Part shown: positions 1 through 9,018 of the stretch, one piece after another
How the letters are laid out: every line of letters starts with the position of its first letter
Numbering within the stretch: the stretch's first letter is position 1
Assembly: GCA_963823095.1 (NCBI GenBank)
Contig: CAWGKI010000049.1
Span: forward strand, 124,001-188,000
Source: CAIVVT01 sp963823095
GTDB lineage: Bacteria > Acidobacteriota > Terriglobia > Bryobacterales > Bryobacteraceae
Direction of reading: 5' to 3'
Length of the DNA stretch: 64,000 bases
The notes under the pieces: model-generated
Seen by the model: the letters and a program-made list of their open reading frames with translations, nothing else
Databases searched by the model: none
Told to the model about the DNA's origin: nothing
Position numbers and translations under genes: made by a program

Positions 1-87
1 TCCTTTGCGCTGCTTCTTCCCGGAAGTGTCGGATTGCGCGGCGAGCGGCAGGGCTACGCCGGAGGCTAGGAGTTGTCGTCGAGTCAT
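1..87 (-). CDS. N-terminal fragment of a secreted protein
   Basis: Only the first 29 codons lie in the window. The reading frame starts at an ATG (85-87 on the minus strand) and begins MTRRQLLASGVALPLAA, which has a twin-arginine pair followed by a hydrophobic stretch and an Ala-rich cleavage region, as in Tat or Sec signal peptides of acidobacterial secreted enzymes. A GAGG lies about a dozen bases upstream. The mature domain is outside the window, so the function cannot be named. Confidence 0.55.
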   Translation of the reverse strand, partial: MTRRQLLASGVALPLAAQSDTSGKKQRKG

Positions 88-179
88 AGTGTTTGGAACC
101 TCGTGGGGGTGGAGGGCCCCTCGGGATATCCTACATGAATGAGACCGAGCCGAGGGCGTGAGTCCGTCGAGGCGCGCCA

Positions 180-590
180 ATGAATTCAGCGATTACTTAT
201 TCCGTCGACCGGACCATCACCGCCGCGGAGTTTCGCGAGCTTCTTGTCGCCTCCACACTTGGGGAGCGCAGGCCCGTGGACGACCTTGGGCGGCTGGCGG
301 CCATGCTGGCGTATGCCAGCCTGATCGTGACAGCTTGGGAAGGGGATTTGCTGGTCGGCGTATCGCGCTGCCTGTGCGACTTCGCCTTCGCCAACTACTG
401 CAGCGACCTGGCTGTGCGGGAGAGCCACCAGAAGATGGGGATCGGGCGCGAACTGCTGAAGCGGTCGCTGGATGCCGGAGGCTGCAAGCTGATTCTGCTA
501 TCGGCGCCGAGAGCTGTCACGTATTACCCGCATATCGGTCTGACGCAACATCCTTCGGCCTGGACGCTCGATCCGGGAGATTTGCGCTGA
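180..590 (+). CDS. GNAT family N-acetyltransferase
   Basis: The 136-residue product has the GNAT acetyl-CoA binding core near residues 76-95, including DLAVRESHQKMGIGRELLKR, which matches motif A (the Q/R-x-x-G-x-G/A loop). GNAT enzymes move an acetyl group from acetyl-CoA to an amine. The substrate cannot be read from the sequence. The length is at the short end for the family but both the strand before motif A and the final YYPHIGL strand are present. It is followed by a second reading frame that begins one base after its stop, suggesting co-translation. Confidence 0.85.
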   Translation: MNSAITYSVDRTITAAEFRELLVASTLGERRPVDDLGRLAAMLAYASLIVTAWEGDLLVGVSRCLCDFAFANYCSDLAVRESHQKMGIGRELLKRSLDAGGCKLILLSAPRAVTYYPHIGLTQHPSAWTLDPGDLR

Positions 591-591
591 C

Positions 592-870
592 GTGGGATTC
601 GCACTTTGGATCGACGAGCAAACGGCCTGGGCGCAGGGCACGCACGAGTATCGCCCCATGGGGGCGGCGGTGATCGGCGTCTCCTGCGTGTTCACCTCGC
701 GCGATTTCAGCGGTCGCAGACGCGCTCCAGCGCGCTACGATGCGCGGTTTACGGGGCACTTCGCCTCGCTGGGCCAAATGAACGATTTCCTGGCGCGATT
801 TCGCAACCGGTCACAAGTGCTGCAAGAAAAAATCAGACAGCGGAAAAGTCTAGGCGCACCATACTTTTAG
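592..870 (+). CDS. Small uncharacterised protein
   Basis: A 92-residue frame opens with GTG one base after the stop of the acetyltransferase, so it could be translationally coupled. The product is Arg-rich (FSGRRRAPARYDARF) with no signal peptide or membrane segment, and no family was recognised. The even, protein-like composition and the close spacing support it as a real gene. The GTG start and the absence of a recognisable domain keep confidence moderate. Confidence 0.5.
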   Translation: MGFALWIDEQTAWAQGTHEYRPMGAAVIGVSCVFTSRDFSGRRRAPARYDARFTGHFASLGQMNDFLARFRNRSQVLQEKIRQRKSLGAPYF

Positions 871-1001
871 CGGCATGACGGAATTGCGGGCGCAGCGTGA
901 GGCGGCCCGCATGCCCGGCCTGTTCTTGGAGCCTCGGGTTAGGTTGAGTTTGGAAGCCCGTTCCCAAAATCCAACTTGTCCCAGAGGCTCTCGGAAACGC
1001 C

Positions 1002-2006
1002 ATGCCCTCAACTGCTCCTAGTGTGTCTGAACTCGCCCGCGTGACCGGATTGTCCGTAGACCGGACTTGGGTCCGCGCCACGGCCACTACCGGAGATACC
1101 AGGGTTGCCGTCTGGTGCGCGCCCGCGTGGCGTGCCAAGGATCTTCTGCATGCCGCGCCATCGCGTTTGCCCGCCGCGAACGCAGTGCGCGTGGAATGTC
1201 GGACTGGCGAAGCGTTTTGGGACGCGGAGTGGCCTGTGTCGTTCGACCTGCACTGGCTGCGCGAGATAATGCCCGGTTTTCCGTTGGGAGTAAGTCCCGT
1301 TCGCGTCCGGCCGGAGTTTGACGTGCAATCGACCGTCCGGCTGCGGGGCGACTTCGTCTCTCTCGTCTGGCAGGATTCGAGCGGACGTACGCGCGTGCAA
1401 GTTACGCGCGGCTCCGACGAGCACTGGGCCGTCGAAGTAGAAGCGGGCGCTGAGTCCCCCTCGGGTGTGCCAAAGGCCATGGGTGAAGTGCTACGCGCAT
1501 TGACAGGATCCACCTCCGTGGAATGGCTGCGCGGCGTATTCGCCGACTCGTGCAGCTTACGTTGGAAGGATCTCGCGGAGCGAATCGGAGCCCGCCCGGA
1601 TCAGCTTGACGATCTGGCGATCTACTTTCGGGGAATGACAACCACGGAAGAGGACGCCCTCTGGCGGGCCGCCGCCAACGCCGAATCGCTGGCTCAATTG
1701 CAGCCATGGCTGACCATGCTTGCGTCCGGACCCGCCGGCGCGTTTCGAGAATGCCTAAGGGAAGAATTGGGACGCGAGGGCATAGCGTTTTGGAGTGGCG
1801 CGGGAGGCGAGTGGCTGAATGCCGTGGCCGGCTGCACGCAGGGTGATCTGGCCTCGCCGGAAGCGGCGCGCACGCCTGGCCGAGCCAGCGCGCCGGGTGC
1901 TTTCGCTGCTCATCCGGGACGACCTGGCACGCTTGCTGGTCCGCCTTCGCGGCGAAGCCGAGAGGGAGTGGGACAGCCTCGCACCCTGGTACCGTCGCAG
2001 GATTGA
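1002..2006 (+). CDS. Uncharacterised protein, apparent frameshift near the 3' end
   Basis: The first 280 or so residues are coherent (TGLSVDRTWVRATATTGD, then alternating strands and helices), but after about base 1840 this frame becomes Pro/Gly/Arg-rich and ends at 2006. From about 1860 to 2020 a second frame reads as amphipathic helices (RVLSLLIRDDLARLLVRL, then EREWDSLAPWYRRRIEESC), the likely true C-terminus. Joining the frames needs removal of one base between about 1835 and 1870. No family was recognised. It precedes another unrecognised gene on the same strand with a palindromic element between them. No membrane segment or signal peptide is visible, so it is probably cytoplasmic. Confidence 0.55.
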   Translation: MPSTAPSVSELARVTGLSVDRTWVRATATTGDTRVAVWCAPAWRAKDLLHAAPSRLPAANAVRVECRTGEAFWDAEWPVSFDLHWLREIMPGFPLGVSPVRVRPEFDVQSTVRLRGDFVSLVWQDSSGRTRVQVTRGSDEHWAVEVEAGAESPSGVPKAMGEVLRALTGSTSVEWLRGVFADSCSLRWKDLAERIGARPDQLDDLAIYFRGMTTTEEDALWRAAANAESLAQLQPWLTMLASGPAGAFRECLREELGREGIAFWSGAGGEWLNAVAGCTQGDLASPEAARTPGRASAPGAFAAHPGRPGTLAGPPSRRSREGVGQPRTLVPSQD

Positions 2007-2066
2007 GGAATCGTGCGGCGCACTGAGTGCCTGTCAGAACCGAACACGGGCCGAGTGCAGGGATCT

Positions 2067-2163
2067 TGTGGCGCACGCTTTAGCGTGCAGTGCCGGCACT
2101 CCTGCCGGCATATTCCGGACGTCGACAAGAGTGTCGACGCAGCACGCTAAAGCGTGCGCCACA
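2067..2163. repeat. Palindromic repeat element (family E)
   Basis: The outer arms (2067-2088 and 2142-2163) are perfect reverse complements built on GGCGCACGCTTTAGCGTGC, itself partly self-complementary. Inside lie two more hairpins: TGCCGGCA arms around ACTCC near 2091-2110, and GTCGAC arms around AAGAGT near 2121-2138. The element sits exactly between two unrecognised genes and its right arm ends one base before the ATG used for the downstream gene. It resembles a REP/BIME-type mobile palindrome. No partner transposase is in the window. Confidence 0.8.
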
Positions 2164-3582
2164 ATGTCCGATACGCACTCATCGGAGGGCAGCTCTGGGA
2201 ATGTCATAGAGGAAGTCAGCCTGTGGATGAAGAAGCTGCACCAGCGGCTGCGCAGGTACTCGGAGGACGCAGTTCGTCAAAGTGCACAAGCCGCGCTATC
2301 CGTCGCAGTGAACGCACCGTCTGCGGGATGCGCCGTGAGCAGGGCTGTGGCGGAATTCGCATTCGATCCTACACCGCAAGGTGACGTCGCGGTCGCGCGC
2401 GTCCTCGCGGGTGACTGGCGGCCGTGCTTTAGGTTCGATGGCGGCGGCAAACTGCTCGGTGGACAGATCGTCAATATGCTCGGCCGCCGCATCGGCGTTG
2501 AGGTCCTGTTGCCGTTTCTCTCCAGGAAGACGTGGAAGCTGGACCGCGAGAATCTGGCCGAAGCGGAGTTCCGGCAAAGCGGCACGGCCCAACTGGCTCT
2601 CCTGCGAAAGGACGAAGCCGAGTCCAGGACGACCGCGTCGTTGCTGCTGAGTGCCGTGTACGGTTCGCGATCTGAGATGCCGGCGGACGACATGATCCAC
2701 ATGGTCCACGAGGATCGGCGTTCGCTCCGTGGAGACGAGTGCGACGCCTTCTGGCTGCGGCTGATCGGGGCTTACGGCTTGCACGCGCCGCAGTTGCCAG
2801 CTTCATCGGCCGATGCGCCTTGCGAGGCTACGCTGGGGATTCAGATCCCTTGGCGTTGGGCCGAAGCGTGGTGCCATGCGCCGGTGAAACGGGATGCGGG
2901 CTACCTCGACAAGTTCCTCCGGCTCTCTCTGGCCATGCAGGAGATGACGCGGTACTGGCTGCCGGCCCTCTACCTTTCCTCTCCCGCACGCTTCGATTCC
3001 CCCAACGCCGTGCTGCCCCTGCTGGTCTATGCCGCGTCGCGGCCCTATGCCGACCGCAAGCGCGCGGAATTCGGCTATGGCGCGATGAGCCCCAGCATAG
3101 TTCAGCGCGCCGCTTCATCGGCATCTCAGCGCTTGCCGGAAATTCTGGCGCCGCTGCACCAGAGCCTTCTTGCCTCGGGCCGGTTGAAGACAGCGGAGTT
3201 GTACTCGCCGCACCGCGCGAAGTTGATCGTCTCCGCCGTCCAGAGGCAGCCGCGGGCGCTTGCGACACTTCTGGTTGGCGACACGTTCCTCCTGGAGCAC
3301 TGTTTTCAGATCGCGGGCATGTGCAGGGAACTGCGCGCGGTGGCCAAACGAAATCCGGCTCGGGCTCTCGGCAGGCTCGCGCAGTTTTCCGATGATATTG
3401 TCAAGGCGGGCCACAAAGGCATGAAGAAGATCTACGCAGACCAGGCGTACCGCGGGCTCGTCACCATCTATATGCTCGAGGCGACGAGGGTACTGGCTGG
3501 CGGTTCGGTCGATACTGGTTTGCGCGCCTCTTTGACGGTCGAAACAAGCGTCGGCTTGAGGCAGTATCAAGCGGCAGCGTGA
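2164..3582 (+). CDS. Uncharacterised helical protein
   Basis: A 472-residue product if translation starts at the ATG immediately after the palindromic repeat. The same frame is open upstream through the repeat, so the true start is uncertain and no Shine-Dalgarno is visible before this ATG. The protein is mostly helical, with conserved-looking stretches such as DWRPCFRFDGGGKLLGGQI and GHKGMKKIYADQAYRGLV and no signal peptide or membrane segment. It could be the partner of the preceding unrecognised gene. No family was recognised and no function is proposed. Confidence 0.65.
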   Translation: MSDTHSSEGSSGNVIEEVSLWMKKLHQRLRRYSEDAVRQSAQAALSVAVNAPSAGCAVSRAVAEFAFDPTPQGDVAVARVLAGDWRPCFRFDGGGKLLGGQIVNMLGRRIGVEVLLPFLSRKTWKLDRENLAEAEFRQSGTAQLALLRKDEAESRTTASLLLSAVYGSRSEMPADDMIHMVHEDRRSLRGDECDAFWLRLIGAYGLHAPQLPASSADAPCEATLGIQIPWRWAEAWCHAPVKRDAGYLDKFLRLSLAMQEMTRYWLPALYLSSPARFDSPNAVLPLLVYAASRPYADRKRAEFGYGAMSPSIVQRAASSASQRLPEILAPLHQSLLASGRLKTAELYSPHRAKLIVSAVQRQPRALATLLVGDTFLLEHCFQIAGMCRELRAVAKRNPARALGRLAQFSDDIVKAGHKGMKKIYADQAYRGLVTIYMLEATRVLAGGSVDTGLRASLTVETSVGLRQYQAAA

Positions 3583-3588
3583 AAGAGC

Positions 3589-4293
3589 TTACCGGTCCCA
3601 CGGCAGCGCGCCTGTGTATATGCCGGGACCTTCGTGCCCCACCAGGCCGGCGATCTCCGGGCAGGACGCGCAGTAAGGGACAGCCTGATGGAAGTGGTCG
3701 CGCTCCGCACGCTTCTCTGCGAGCGGAGCACGCGTTCCGTAGGGATCGGCGGCCCACTGTTCTCGTGTCCCGGCTTCGCGCGCCGTGGCGAGTTCAAGCT
3801 CCGGAGGATCGTTGACGGCCAGCGATTCGAAGGGCAATTCCCAACGCAGAGCGGCCCGATGCCGTTCGGAAAAGCGCAGCGATTTGAATCCCCAACCTGC
3901 CACCGTTACCCGCTCCGGCCAGTGCCCGGCAATCTCGCGAAAGCGGCACAGGCCATAGAGTAGATTCAGAAACGAGTCGAGCGCGAACTCTTCCAGAACG
4001 CAGCGCTCCCGCACCTCCGCATGACTCCAGAACCCTGCGCGGGCCGCGATCTCGAAGTAGCCGCGAGCTTCGCTGCGAGGCCCGGCGAGCAACTCGGTTG
4101 CGCCTCCGGAAATCACAAGCAAGCTCGCCTGGTCCGCGGCGGCCAATTCAACCCCGGCGCGCAGGTGCTCGATGAAAAATCGGGGCTCATCGATCTGGAA
4201 GGGTTTCAGAAACCAGGTGGACGCGTCGGTGGGATCGCCAGTACCGCGCCACACGGCGTGGCCGGGCACGAGGATCATGCGATTGGGCGCCAT
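3589..4293 (-). CDS. DUF218 (ElyC/SanA/YdcF-like) family protein
   Basis: The 234-residue product has the DUF218 layout: an N-terminal strand MILVPGHAVW, the glycine loop LLVISGGATE (about residues 57-66), YFEIAARAGF, and VTVAGWGFKSLRF. E. coli members act in envelope maintenance, but this one lacks the usual N-terminal membrane helices and is probably soluble. The gene starts 12 bases downstream of the ruvB stop and is likely co-transcribed with ruvAB. The substrate is unknown. Confidence 0.75.
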   Translation of the reverse strand: MAPNRMILVPGHAVWRGTGDPTDASTWFLKPFQIDEPRFFIEHLRAGVELAAADQASLLVISGGATELLAGPRSEARGYFEIAARAGFWSHAEVRERCVLEEFALDSFLNLLYGLCRFREIAGHWPERVTVAGWGFKSLRFSERHRAALRWELPFESLAVNDPPELELATAREAGTREQWAADPYGTRAPLAEKRAERDHFHQAVPYCASCPEIAGLVGHEGPGIYTGALPWDR

Positions 4294-4305
4294 TCGGTTC
4301 GGAGC

Positions 4306-5358
4306 TTAAAACAGGCTGTCCTGGCTGGCGCGAATGCCGCGCGGGCGGATGCCGAAGTAGTCGAACGCGCGTGGCGTTCCGACCCGTCCGCGTGGAGTGC
4401 GCTCCAGGAAACCGAGTTGGATGAGATAGGGCTCGTAGACTTCTTCGATCGTGTCCTGCTCCTCGTCCGTTGACGCGGCAATCGTGCTGAGCCCAACGGG
4501 TCCGCCGTTGAACTTGTCCAGGATGGCCAGCATGATCTTCTGGTCGATCTCATCCAGGCCGAAGCGGTCGACATCCAGTAAATCGAGTGCGGCGCAAGCC
4601 ACTTCGAAGGTGATGTGCCCGCTCGCACGCACCAGTGCGTAGTCTCTGACCCGTCGCAGCAGGCGGTTCCCAATGCGCGGCGTGCCCCGGCTGCGACGCG
4701 CGATCTCTTCAGCGGCTTCCGCATCCAGAGGAACTTCCAGCAGATGCGCCGCGCGCGTGACGATGCGAGTCATCTCGGCGACGTCGTAGGGCTTCAGGTA
4801 GAGAACCAGGCCGAAACGGCTGCGCAGAGGAGCGCTGATGAGTCCCTGGCGCGTTGTGGCGCCGATGATGGTGAAGCGTTGGATCGGAATCGAATGGGTT
4901 TGCGCGGAAGTGCCCGCGCCCACGACGACGTCAATCCGGAAGTCCTCGATCACCGAATAAAGCGCTTCCTCGACGTCGGGCAGAAGGCGGTGAATCTCGT
5001 CGATGAAGAAGACCTGGCGTCCTTCCATCTTCGTCATGATGCCCGTCAGGTCGATTTTCTTTTGCAGCATCGGGCCGCTGGTCTGGCCGCACAGGACGCC
5101 CAATTCCTGAGCGATGATGTTCGCGAGCGTCGTCTTGCCGAGCCCGGGAGGACCGATCAGCAGAACGTGGTCCATCGCGTCACCGCGCCGCGTAGCCGAC
5201 TCGATCGCAATCGACAGAATCTCCTTCACCTTCGGTTGGCCGGTGAAGTCGTCAAGACGGCGCGGGCGCAGGCTCGAGTCGAATTGAGTGTCTTCCGGCG
5301 TCGCCGACGGAGTGACGATTCGGGATGACGGCTTGGGATGAGTCCGCGGGTCCGGCAT
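4306..5358 (-). CDS. ruvB: Holliday junction branch migration ATPase RuvB
   Basis: The 350-residue product shows every RuvB hallmark: Walker A GPPGLGKTT (69-77), Walker B FFIDEIH (117-123), sensor IIGATTR (164-170), arginine-finger region PLRSRF (177-182), and the C-terminal winged helix ending GRVGTPRAFDYFG. RuvB forms the hexameric motor that drives branch migration with RuvA. The ATG lies 17 bases after the ruvA stop, so the pair is one operon. ruvC is not in the window. The length is normal for the family. Confidence 0.98.
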   Translation of the reverse strand: MPDPRTHPKPSSRIVTPSATPEDTQFDSSLRPRRLDDFTGQPKVKEILSIAIESATRRGDAMDHVLLIGPPGLGKTTLANIIAQELGVLCGQTSGPMLQKKIDLTGIMTKMEGRQVFFIDEIHRLLPDVEEALYSVIEDFRIDVVVGAGTSAQTHSIPIQRFTIIGATTRQGLISAPLRSRFGLVLYLKPYDVAEMTRIVTRAAHLLEVPLDAEAAEEIARRSRGTPRIGNRLLRRVRDYALVRASGHITFEVACAALDLLDVDRFGLDEIDQKIMLAILDKFNGGPVGLSTIAASTDEEQDTIEEVYEPYLIQLGFLERTPRGRVGTPRAFDYFGIRPRGIRASQDSLF

Positions 5359-5375
5359 AGGCCTGAAGTCTCAGG

Positions 5376-5975
5376 TTAACGCAGCAGTTCCAGCGACCGC
5401 CGGAATAACGGTTCGAACTCTTTGACGGTCCCGCCCGCAACCGCCTTGCGCACGGCCATTTCCGCCGCGCCCTGTTGCGCGCCGAGATTCGTCAGCGCGC
5501 TGATCACGTCGGCCTCCAAAGGTTCCATAATGCCGGCGGCGGCCGTCTTGGGCGCGGCTGGACCGACGCCCAGAGTCTCCAGTTTGTCGCGCAATTCGAG
5601 CACCATCCGCTCGGCCGTCTTCTTGCCGATGCCGGGTACCCGGACGAGCATCGGAACGTCCCCGCCGCGAATGATCCGCACGAGTTCTGGCGCTTGAATT
5701 CCTGACAGCACGGTGATCGCCATTTTCGGCCCGATGCCGCTCACACCGATCAGCTTCTCGAAGAGCGCTTTCTCCTGCGCCGTAGTGAAGCCGAAAAGAA
5801 CGATGGCATCCTCCCGAACCTGGGTGTGAATCCGCAATCGCACTTCAGTGCCCGGCTCGCCGAGCGCCGTGTAGGTGGATATCGGGATGGTGACGTCGTA
5901 GCCCACGCCGCCAGCCTCTACAACAGCCTGATTCGGGTGTTTCTCGAGCAGTATCCCGCGCAAATGTGCAATCAT
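5376..5975 (-). CDS. ruvA: Holliday junction DNA helicase subunit RuvA
   Basis: The chosen ATG (5973-5975) gives the standard RuvA N-terminus MIAHLRGILLEK and a 199-residue protein; the frame is open further upstream but that extension is not RuvA-like. The OB domain covers residues 1-65. Two helix-hairpin-helix motifs follow (LIGVSGIGPKMA and LVRVPGIGKKTAERM), and then the C-terminal domain that contacts RuvB. It binds the four-way junction as a tetramer. It lies directly upstream of ruvB on the minus strand, and a terminator separates it from adk. Confidence 0.97.
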   Translation of the reverse strand: MIAHLRGILLEKHPNQAVVEAGGVGYDVTIPISTYTALGEPGTEVRLRIHTQVREDAIVLFGFTTAQEKALFEKLIGVSGIGPKMAITVLSGIQAPELVRIIRGGDVPMLVRVPGIGKKTAERMVLELRDKLETLGVGPAAPKTAAAGIMEPLEADVISALTNLGAQQGAAEMAVRKAVAGGTVKEFEPLFRRSLELLR

Positions 5976-6054
5976 GCGGCTCCCTGTGCCTAACCATGAT
6001 ACCCGTCCATCCGGCGGAACATGCGGCCTGAGGAATGTTCTATGCCGGAATACG

Positions 6055-6087
6055 AAAATGACGCTGCGGGACACGCCTCGCAGCGTC
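6055..6087 (-). terminator. Rho-independent terminator downstream of adk
   Basis: Read on the minus strand, a 9-base stem GACGCTGCG/CGCAGCGTC with a 10-base loop is followed by ATTTTCG. It sits between the adk stop and the ruvA start and would separate the two transcription units. Confidence 0.65.
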
Positions 6088-6114
6088 ACATGCTAGAGAC
6101 TTCGGAGTCTTCTT

Positions 6115-6807
6115 TTATAGTCCGAGCGACTTCAATACCGCGGCGAAGACCGCGTCCGGAGAACCCGTTCCCTCGATCAGGTGGTAGTCGCCATTGGAGT
6201 AATAACCGATGAGAGGAGCGGTGGACTTCTCGTAGTTCACCAGCCGGTTGCGGACCGTCTCTTCGCAATCGTCCGCGCGCTGGGCCAGAGCCGCGCCACA
6301 CGCGTCGCAGAGACCCTCCTGCTTGGGAGCCTGGCTCTGCAGGTTGTAAATGCGGCCGCACTGCGTGCAGTAGCGCCGCTGGCAGGTGCGCGCGATCAGT
6401 TGATCGCTGGGCACGTCGATGTGGACGACGGTCGGCTGCGGATAGCCGAGCTTCGGCAGCAGAGTCCCGAGGTATTCCGCCTGGCCCACGCTGCGCGGAT
6501 AACCGTCGAGCATGAATCCGCTGGCGCAATCGGGCTTCGCCAGGCGCGATGCGACGATGTCGTTCACCATCGTGTCGTCGAGCAGGCCGCCGGTGACCAT
6601 AACGGCCTGGGCCTTCTTGCCCAATTCCGATCCCGTGCGAACCTCAGCGCGGATCATCTCGCCAGTGGAGATGGCGGGGATATTCAACTGCTTCACCAGG
6701 CGCTCCGCCTGCGTTCCCTTGCCGCTTCCGGGAGGTCCCAGCAGCAGGAGGACTCGCGTCACCGTCGTGCCCTTGCAGGCCGAACTGAGCGTTTCTGTTG
6801 ATGTCAT
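6115..6807 (-). CDS. adk: Adenylate kinase
   Basis: Reversibly transfers phosphate between ATP and AMP to give ADP, in the cytoplasm. The 230-residue product has the P-loop GPPGSGKGT (24-32), the AMP-binding segment FMLDGYPRS (98-106), and a long LID carrying four cysteines (147, 150, 167, 170), indicating a zinc-binding LID as in many Gram-positive and acidobacterial enzymes. About 15 residues precede the usual start; a GTG giving VTRVLLLLGPPGSGKG (6760-6762) is an alternative. A hairpin terminator follows the gene. Confidence 0.96.
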   Translation of the reverse strand: MTSTETLSSACKGTTVTRVLLLLGPPGSGKGTQAERLVKQLNIPAISTGEMIRAEVRTGSELGKKAQAVMVTGGLLDDTMVNDIVASRLAKPDCASGFMLDGYPRSVGQAEYLGTLLPKLGYPQPTVVHIDVPSDQLIARTCQRRYCTQCGRIYNLQSQAPKQEGLCDACGAALAQRADDCEETVRNRLVNYEKSTAPLIGYYSNGDYHLIEGTGSPDAVFAAVLKSLGL

Positions 6808-6900
6808 GGGAGTGTCTTAAACGACAATTCTACCGAAATCGGTTAGTTTGGGTCAAACAAGCCTGTTTGTCTGAAACCCCCATGTTCAGTACGGCTGGCG

Positions 6901-8083
6901 CTACTCCGGCGAGAGCAGCGACCGTTCAAGGCGTGCCAGCCCCTCGCGGAAAGTTGAGGGTTGCGGCAGGAGGCTCGCCACCAGGAAAGCTTCGCGCTCG
7001 AACTCGTAGAAAAACCCCGGTTGCAGCAGAACTCCGAGCGCGCTCCAGTAGCCGCAGCGTCCAGTCTTCCTCGGAGTGGAAGCGGGGCACGTCGATCACG
7101 ACGCACCATCCGCCTTCCGGCTCCAGGATGCGGGCGCCGCCGGCCGCGGAAAAGGCGCGGCGGGCGATGGCCAGGTTCTCCAGGCAGCGCGCGCGGATAG
7201 CGGCCTGGATCTGAGGCACCAGTTCCATCCAGCGAACCGCCGCGTGCTGAATCGGAGCGCTGACGGGCAGATAGGCGTCGGCGATCCACTCCAGTCGTTC
7301 TAGCGCTTCGGTGAGGAGCGAGTGCGGACCGGAGGCGTGGATCCAGCCGAGTTTCATTTGCGGCAGCCCCGCCACCTTAGACAGGCCGCGCAACGTGAAT
7401 ATGAGCGCCTCTCCGGTTGCTTCAAAGGTCGAGACGCGGTGCGCGTCCTCGCCCCAGCCGTAGTCGGAAAAGACTTCGTCGGCAATGATAGCGAGCCCTT
7501 TGGATGCCGCCCAACTCTGTAGCCGCTGCCACTCGGCGCGCTTCAAGAACGCCCCGGTGGGGTTGTTCGGGTTCACCAGGACGACGGCGCGTGTGCGTGG
7601 AGTCAGACCGCGCTCCAGAGCGTCGAAATCGAGTCCCCAGCGAAGGTCCTCGGGAAGCGAGTATTCCACGACGCGAACGGCGTCGAGCGTCGCGAGGCAT
7701 TCAAACAGCGGGTAGGAGGGGCGGGGCACCAGGATCTCGTCGCCGGGCTCACAGAGCAGCTTGAACAGCCAGCCATAGGCTTCACTGGTGGATCCGGCCA
7801 GCAGCATGCGCTCCGGATACGCTGCCTGGCCCTGCCGGGCGTGGTGTGCCGCGATGGCCTCGCGGGCATCGGCGAGTCCGCGCGGCGAGGGCTCGTAGGT
7901 GAGCGATCTGGCGTCTGCCAGAGCGGCCAGGATCTCTTCGCTCGGATAGACCAGTCCCGCCCGGGTCGGGTTGGAGAGCGTCAGGTCCAGGACTTCGCTT
8001 CCCGCAGCACGGCGAGCCGACAGTGCAGCGTTCAGCCGGTTGGGCCGGAAATCTCCGGGAGTTCTAGTGGAAAAGCGGATCAC
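6901..8083 (-). CDS. PLP-dependent class I/II aminotransferase, one-base frameshift
   Basis: The frame from 8083 encodes an aspartate-aminotransferase-fold enzyme: NPNNPTG (171-177), DEVFSDY (202-208), and the Schiff-base lysine in LSKVAGLPQ (K236). The frame as written runs to 6926 with a nonsense Arg/Ala tail. Shifting by one base near 7036-7042, just after LLER, restores a normal C-terminus (LGVLLQPGFFYEFEREAF, then FREGLARLERSLL) that stops at 6901-6903. The corrected length is about 393 residues. The upstream neighbour overlaps its start by 4 bases (ATGA). The amino-acid substrate is unknown. Confidence 0.88.
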
Positions 8084-8937
8084 GCCTCGGCGACCACCGG
8101 ATTGCGCAGGGCGCCGATGCCCTGGATGCGGACCACCACTTCGTCGCCTTCCCGCAGCCAGCGCGGCGGCTTGTGCGCGAAGCCGACGCCGGCGGGCGTT
8201 CCGGTCGAAATCACGTCGCCCGGCTCCAGCGTCATCACGCTGCTCAGGAACTCGATCAAGGCGGGAATCTGGAAGATCAGGCCGCTCGTGTTTGAGTCTT
8301 GCAGGATTGTGCCATTGATCTCGCAGGAGATGTCCAGATTGTGCGGATCTTCAATCTCATCGACGGTCGCGATCCACGGTCCCATGGGGCAAAATGTGTC
8401 GAAGGTCTTTCCCATCAGCCACTGGCTTGTGGCCATCTGGTAGTCGCGTGCGCTGACGTCGTTGATGCAGGTGTAGCCGAAGACGTGATCGCGCCAGCGA
8501 TCGGCCGGAATGTAGCGGCCGCCGATGCCGACGACAACTCCAAGCTCGGCCTCGTAGTCGGGCTTTTTCGAATTTTTCGGCAGGATGATGGGCGCGCCGG
8601 GGCCAGTAACCGTATTGCCGAACTTGCTGAAGATCGTGGGGACGGCTGGCACTTCCAACTTCGCCTCTGCGGCGTGATCGCGATAGTTCAGCCCAACGCA
8701 AATGATCTTCGGCGGCTTGGGGATGGGAGCGAGCAACGTGACAGATTCAAGCGGCGCGCTGGCGGAGGAGTGTGCGCCGGAGAGATAGGAACGGATGGTG
8801 GCCAGAGCGGCCGCGCCTCCAGCGATCACGTCGATGACGCGGTGGAAACCAGCGTGATGCAAACAATGGACTCTGTCTCCAACAACGAGGCCGGCCTGAG
8901 CCGGTCCGCCATGTACTGAATACGTCGCGAACCGCAT
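8080..8937 (-). CDS. Fumarylacetoacetate hydrolase family protein
   Basis: The 285-residue product matches the FAH C-terminal domain family: VGLNYRDHAAE (81-91), metal-binding acidic residues in DYEAELGVVVG (E129, E131), INDVSARD with D160, and a C-terminal STGTPAGVGF loop. Members cleave or decarboxylate acyl-pyruvates or open-chain catechol products using a divalent metal. The exact substrate cannot be told. It is translationally coupled to the aminotransferase through a 4-base overlap, which hints at a small amino-acid catabolic unit. It is transcribed away from the tRNA gene. Confidence 0.92.
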   Translation of the reverse strand: MRFATYSVHGGPAQAGLVVGDRVHCLHHAGFHRVIDVIAGGAAALATIRSYLSGAHSSASAPLESVTLLAPIPKPPKIICVGLNYRDHAAEAKLEVPAVPTIFSKFGNTVTGPGAPIILPKNSKKPDYEAELGVVVGIGGRYIPADRWRDHVFGYTCINDVSARDYQMATSQWLMGKTFDTFCPMGPWIATVDEIEDPHNLDISCEINGTILQDSNTSGLIFQIPALIEFLSSVMTLEPGDVISTGTPAGVGFAHKPPRWLREGDEVVVRIQGIGALRNPVVAEA

Positions 8938-8977
8938 GGATCGATGCTATCGCACCGTGAGCGGTACGCGGTTTGAG

Positions 8978-9005
8978 TTGCGGGTAAACGCCTGTTTGAT
9001 ATAGT
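8978..9005 (+). promoter_or_regulatory. Possible promoter for tRNA-Glu
   Basis: TTGCGG (8978-8983) and TATAGT (9000-9005) are separated by 16 bases and lie 13 bases before the mature tRNA 5' end. This is a sigma-70-like arrangement at the expected place; it has not been tested. Confidence 0.45.
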
Positions 9006-9018
9006 GGAAGGTGACCGT

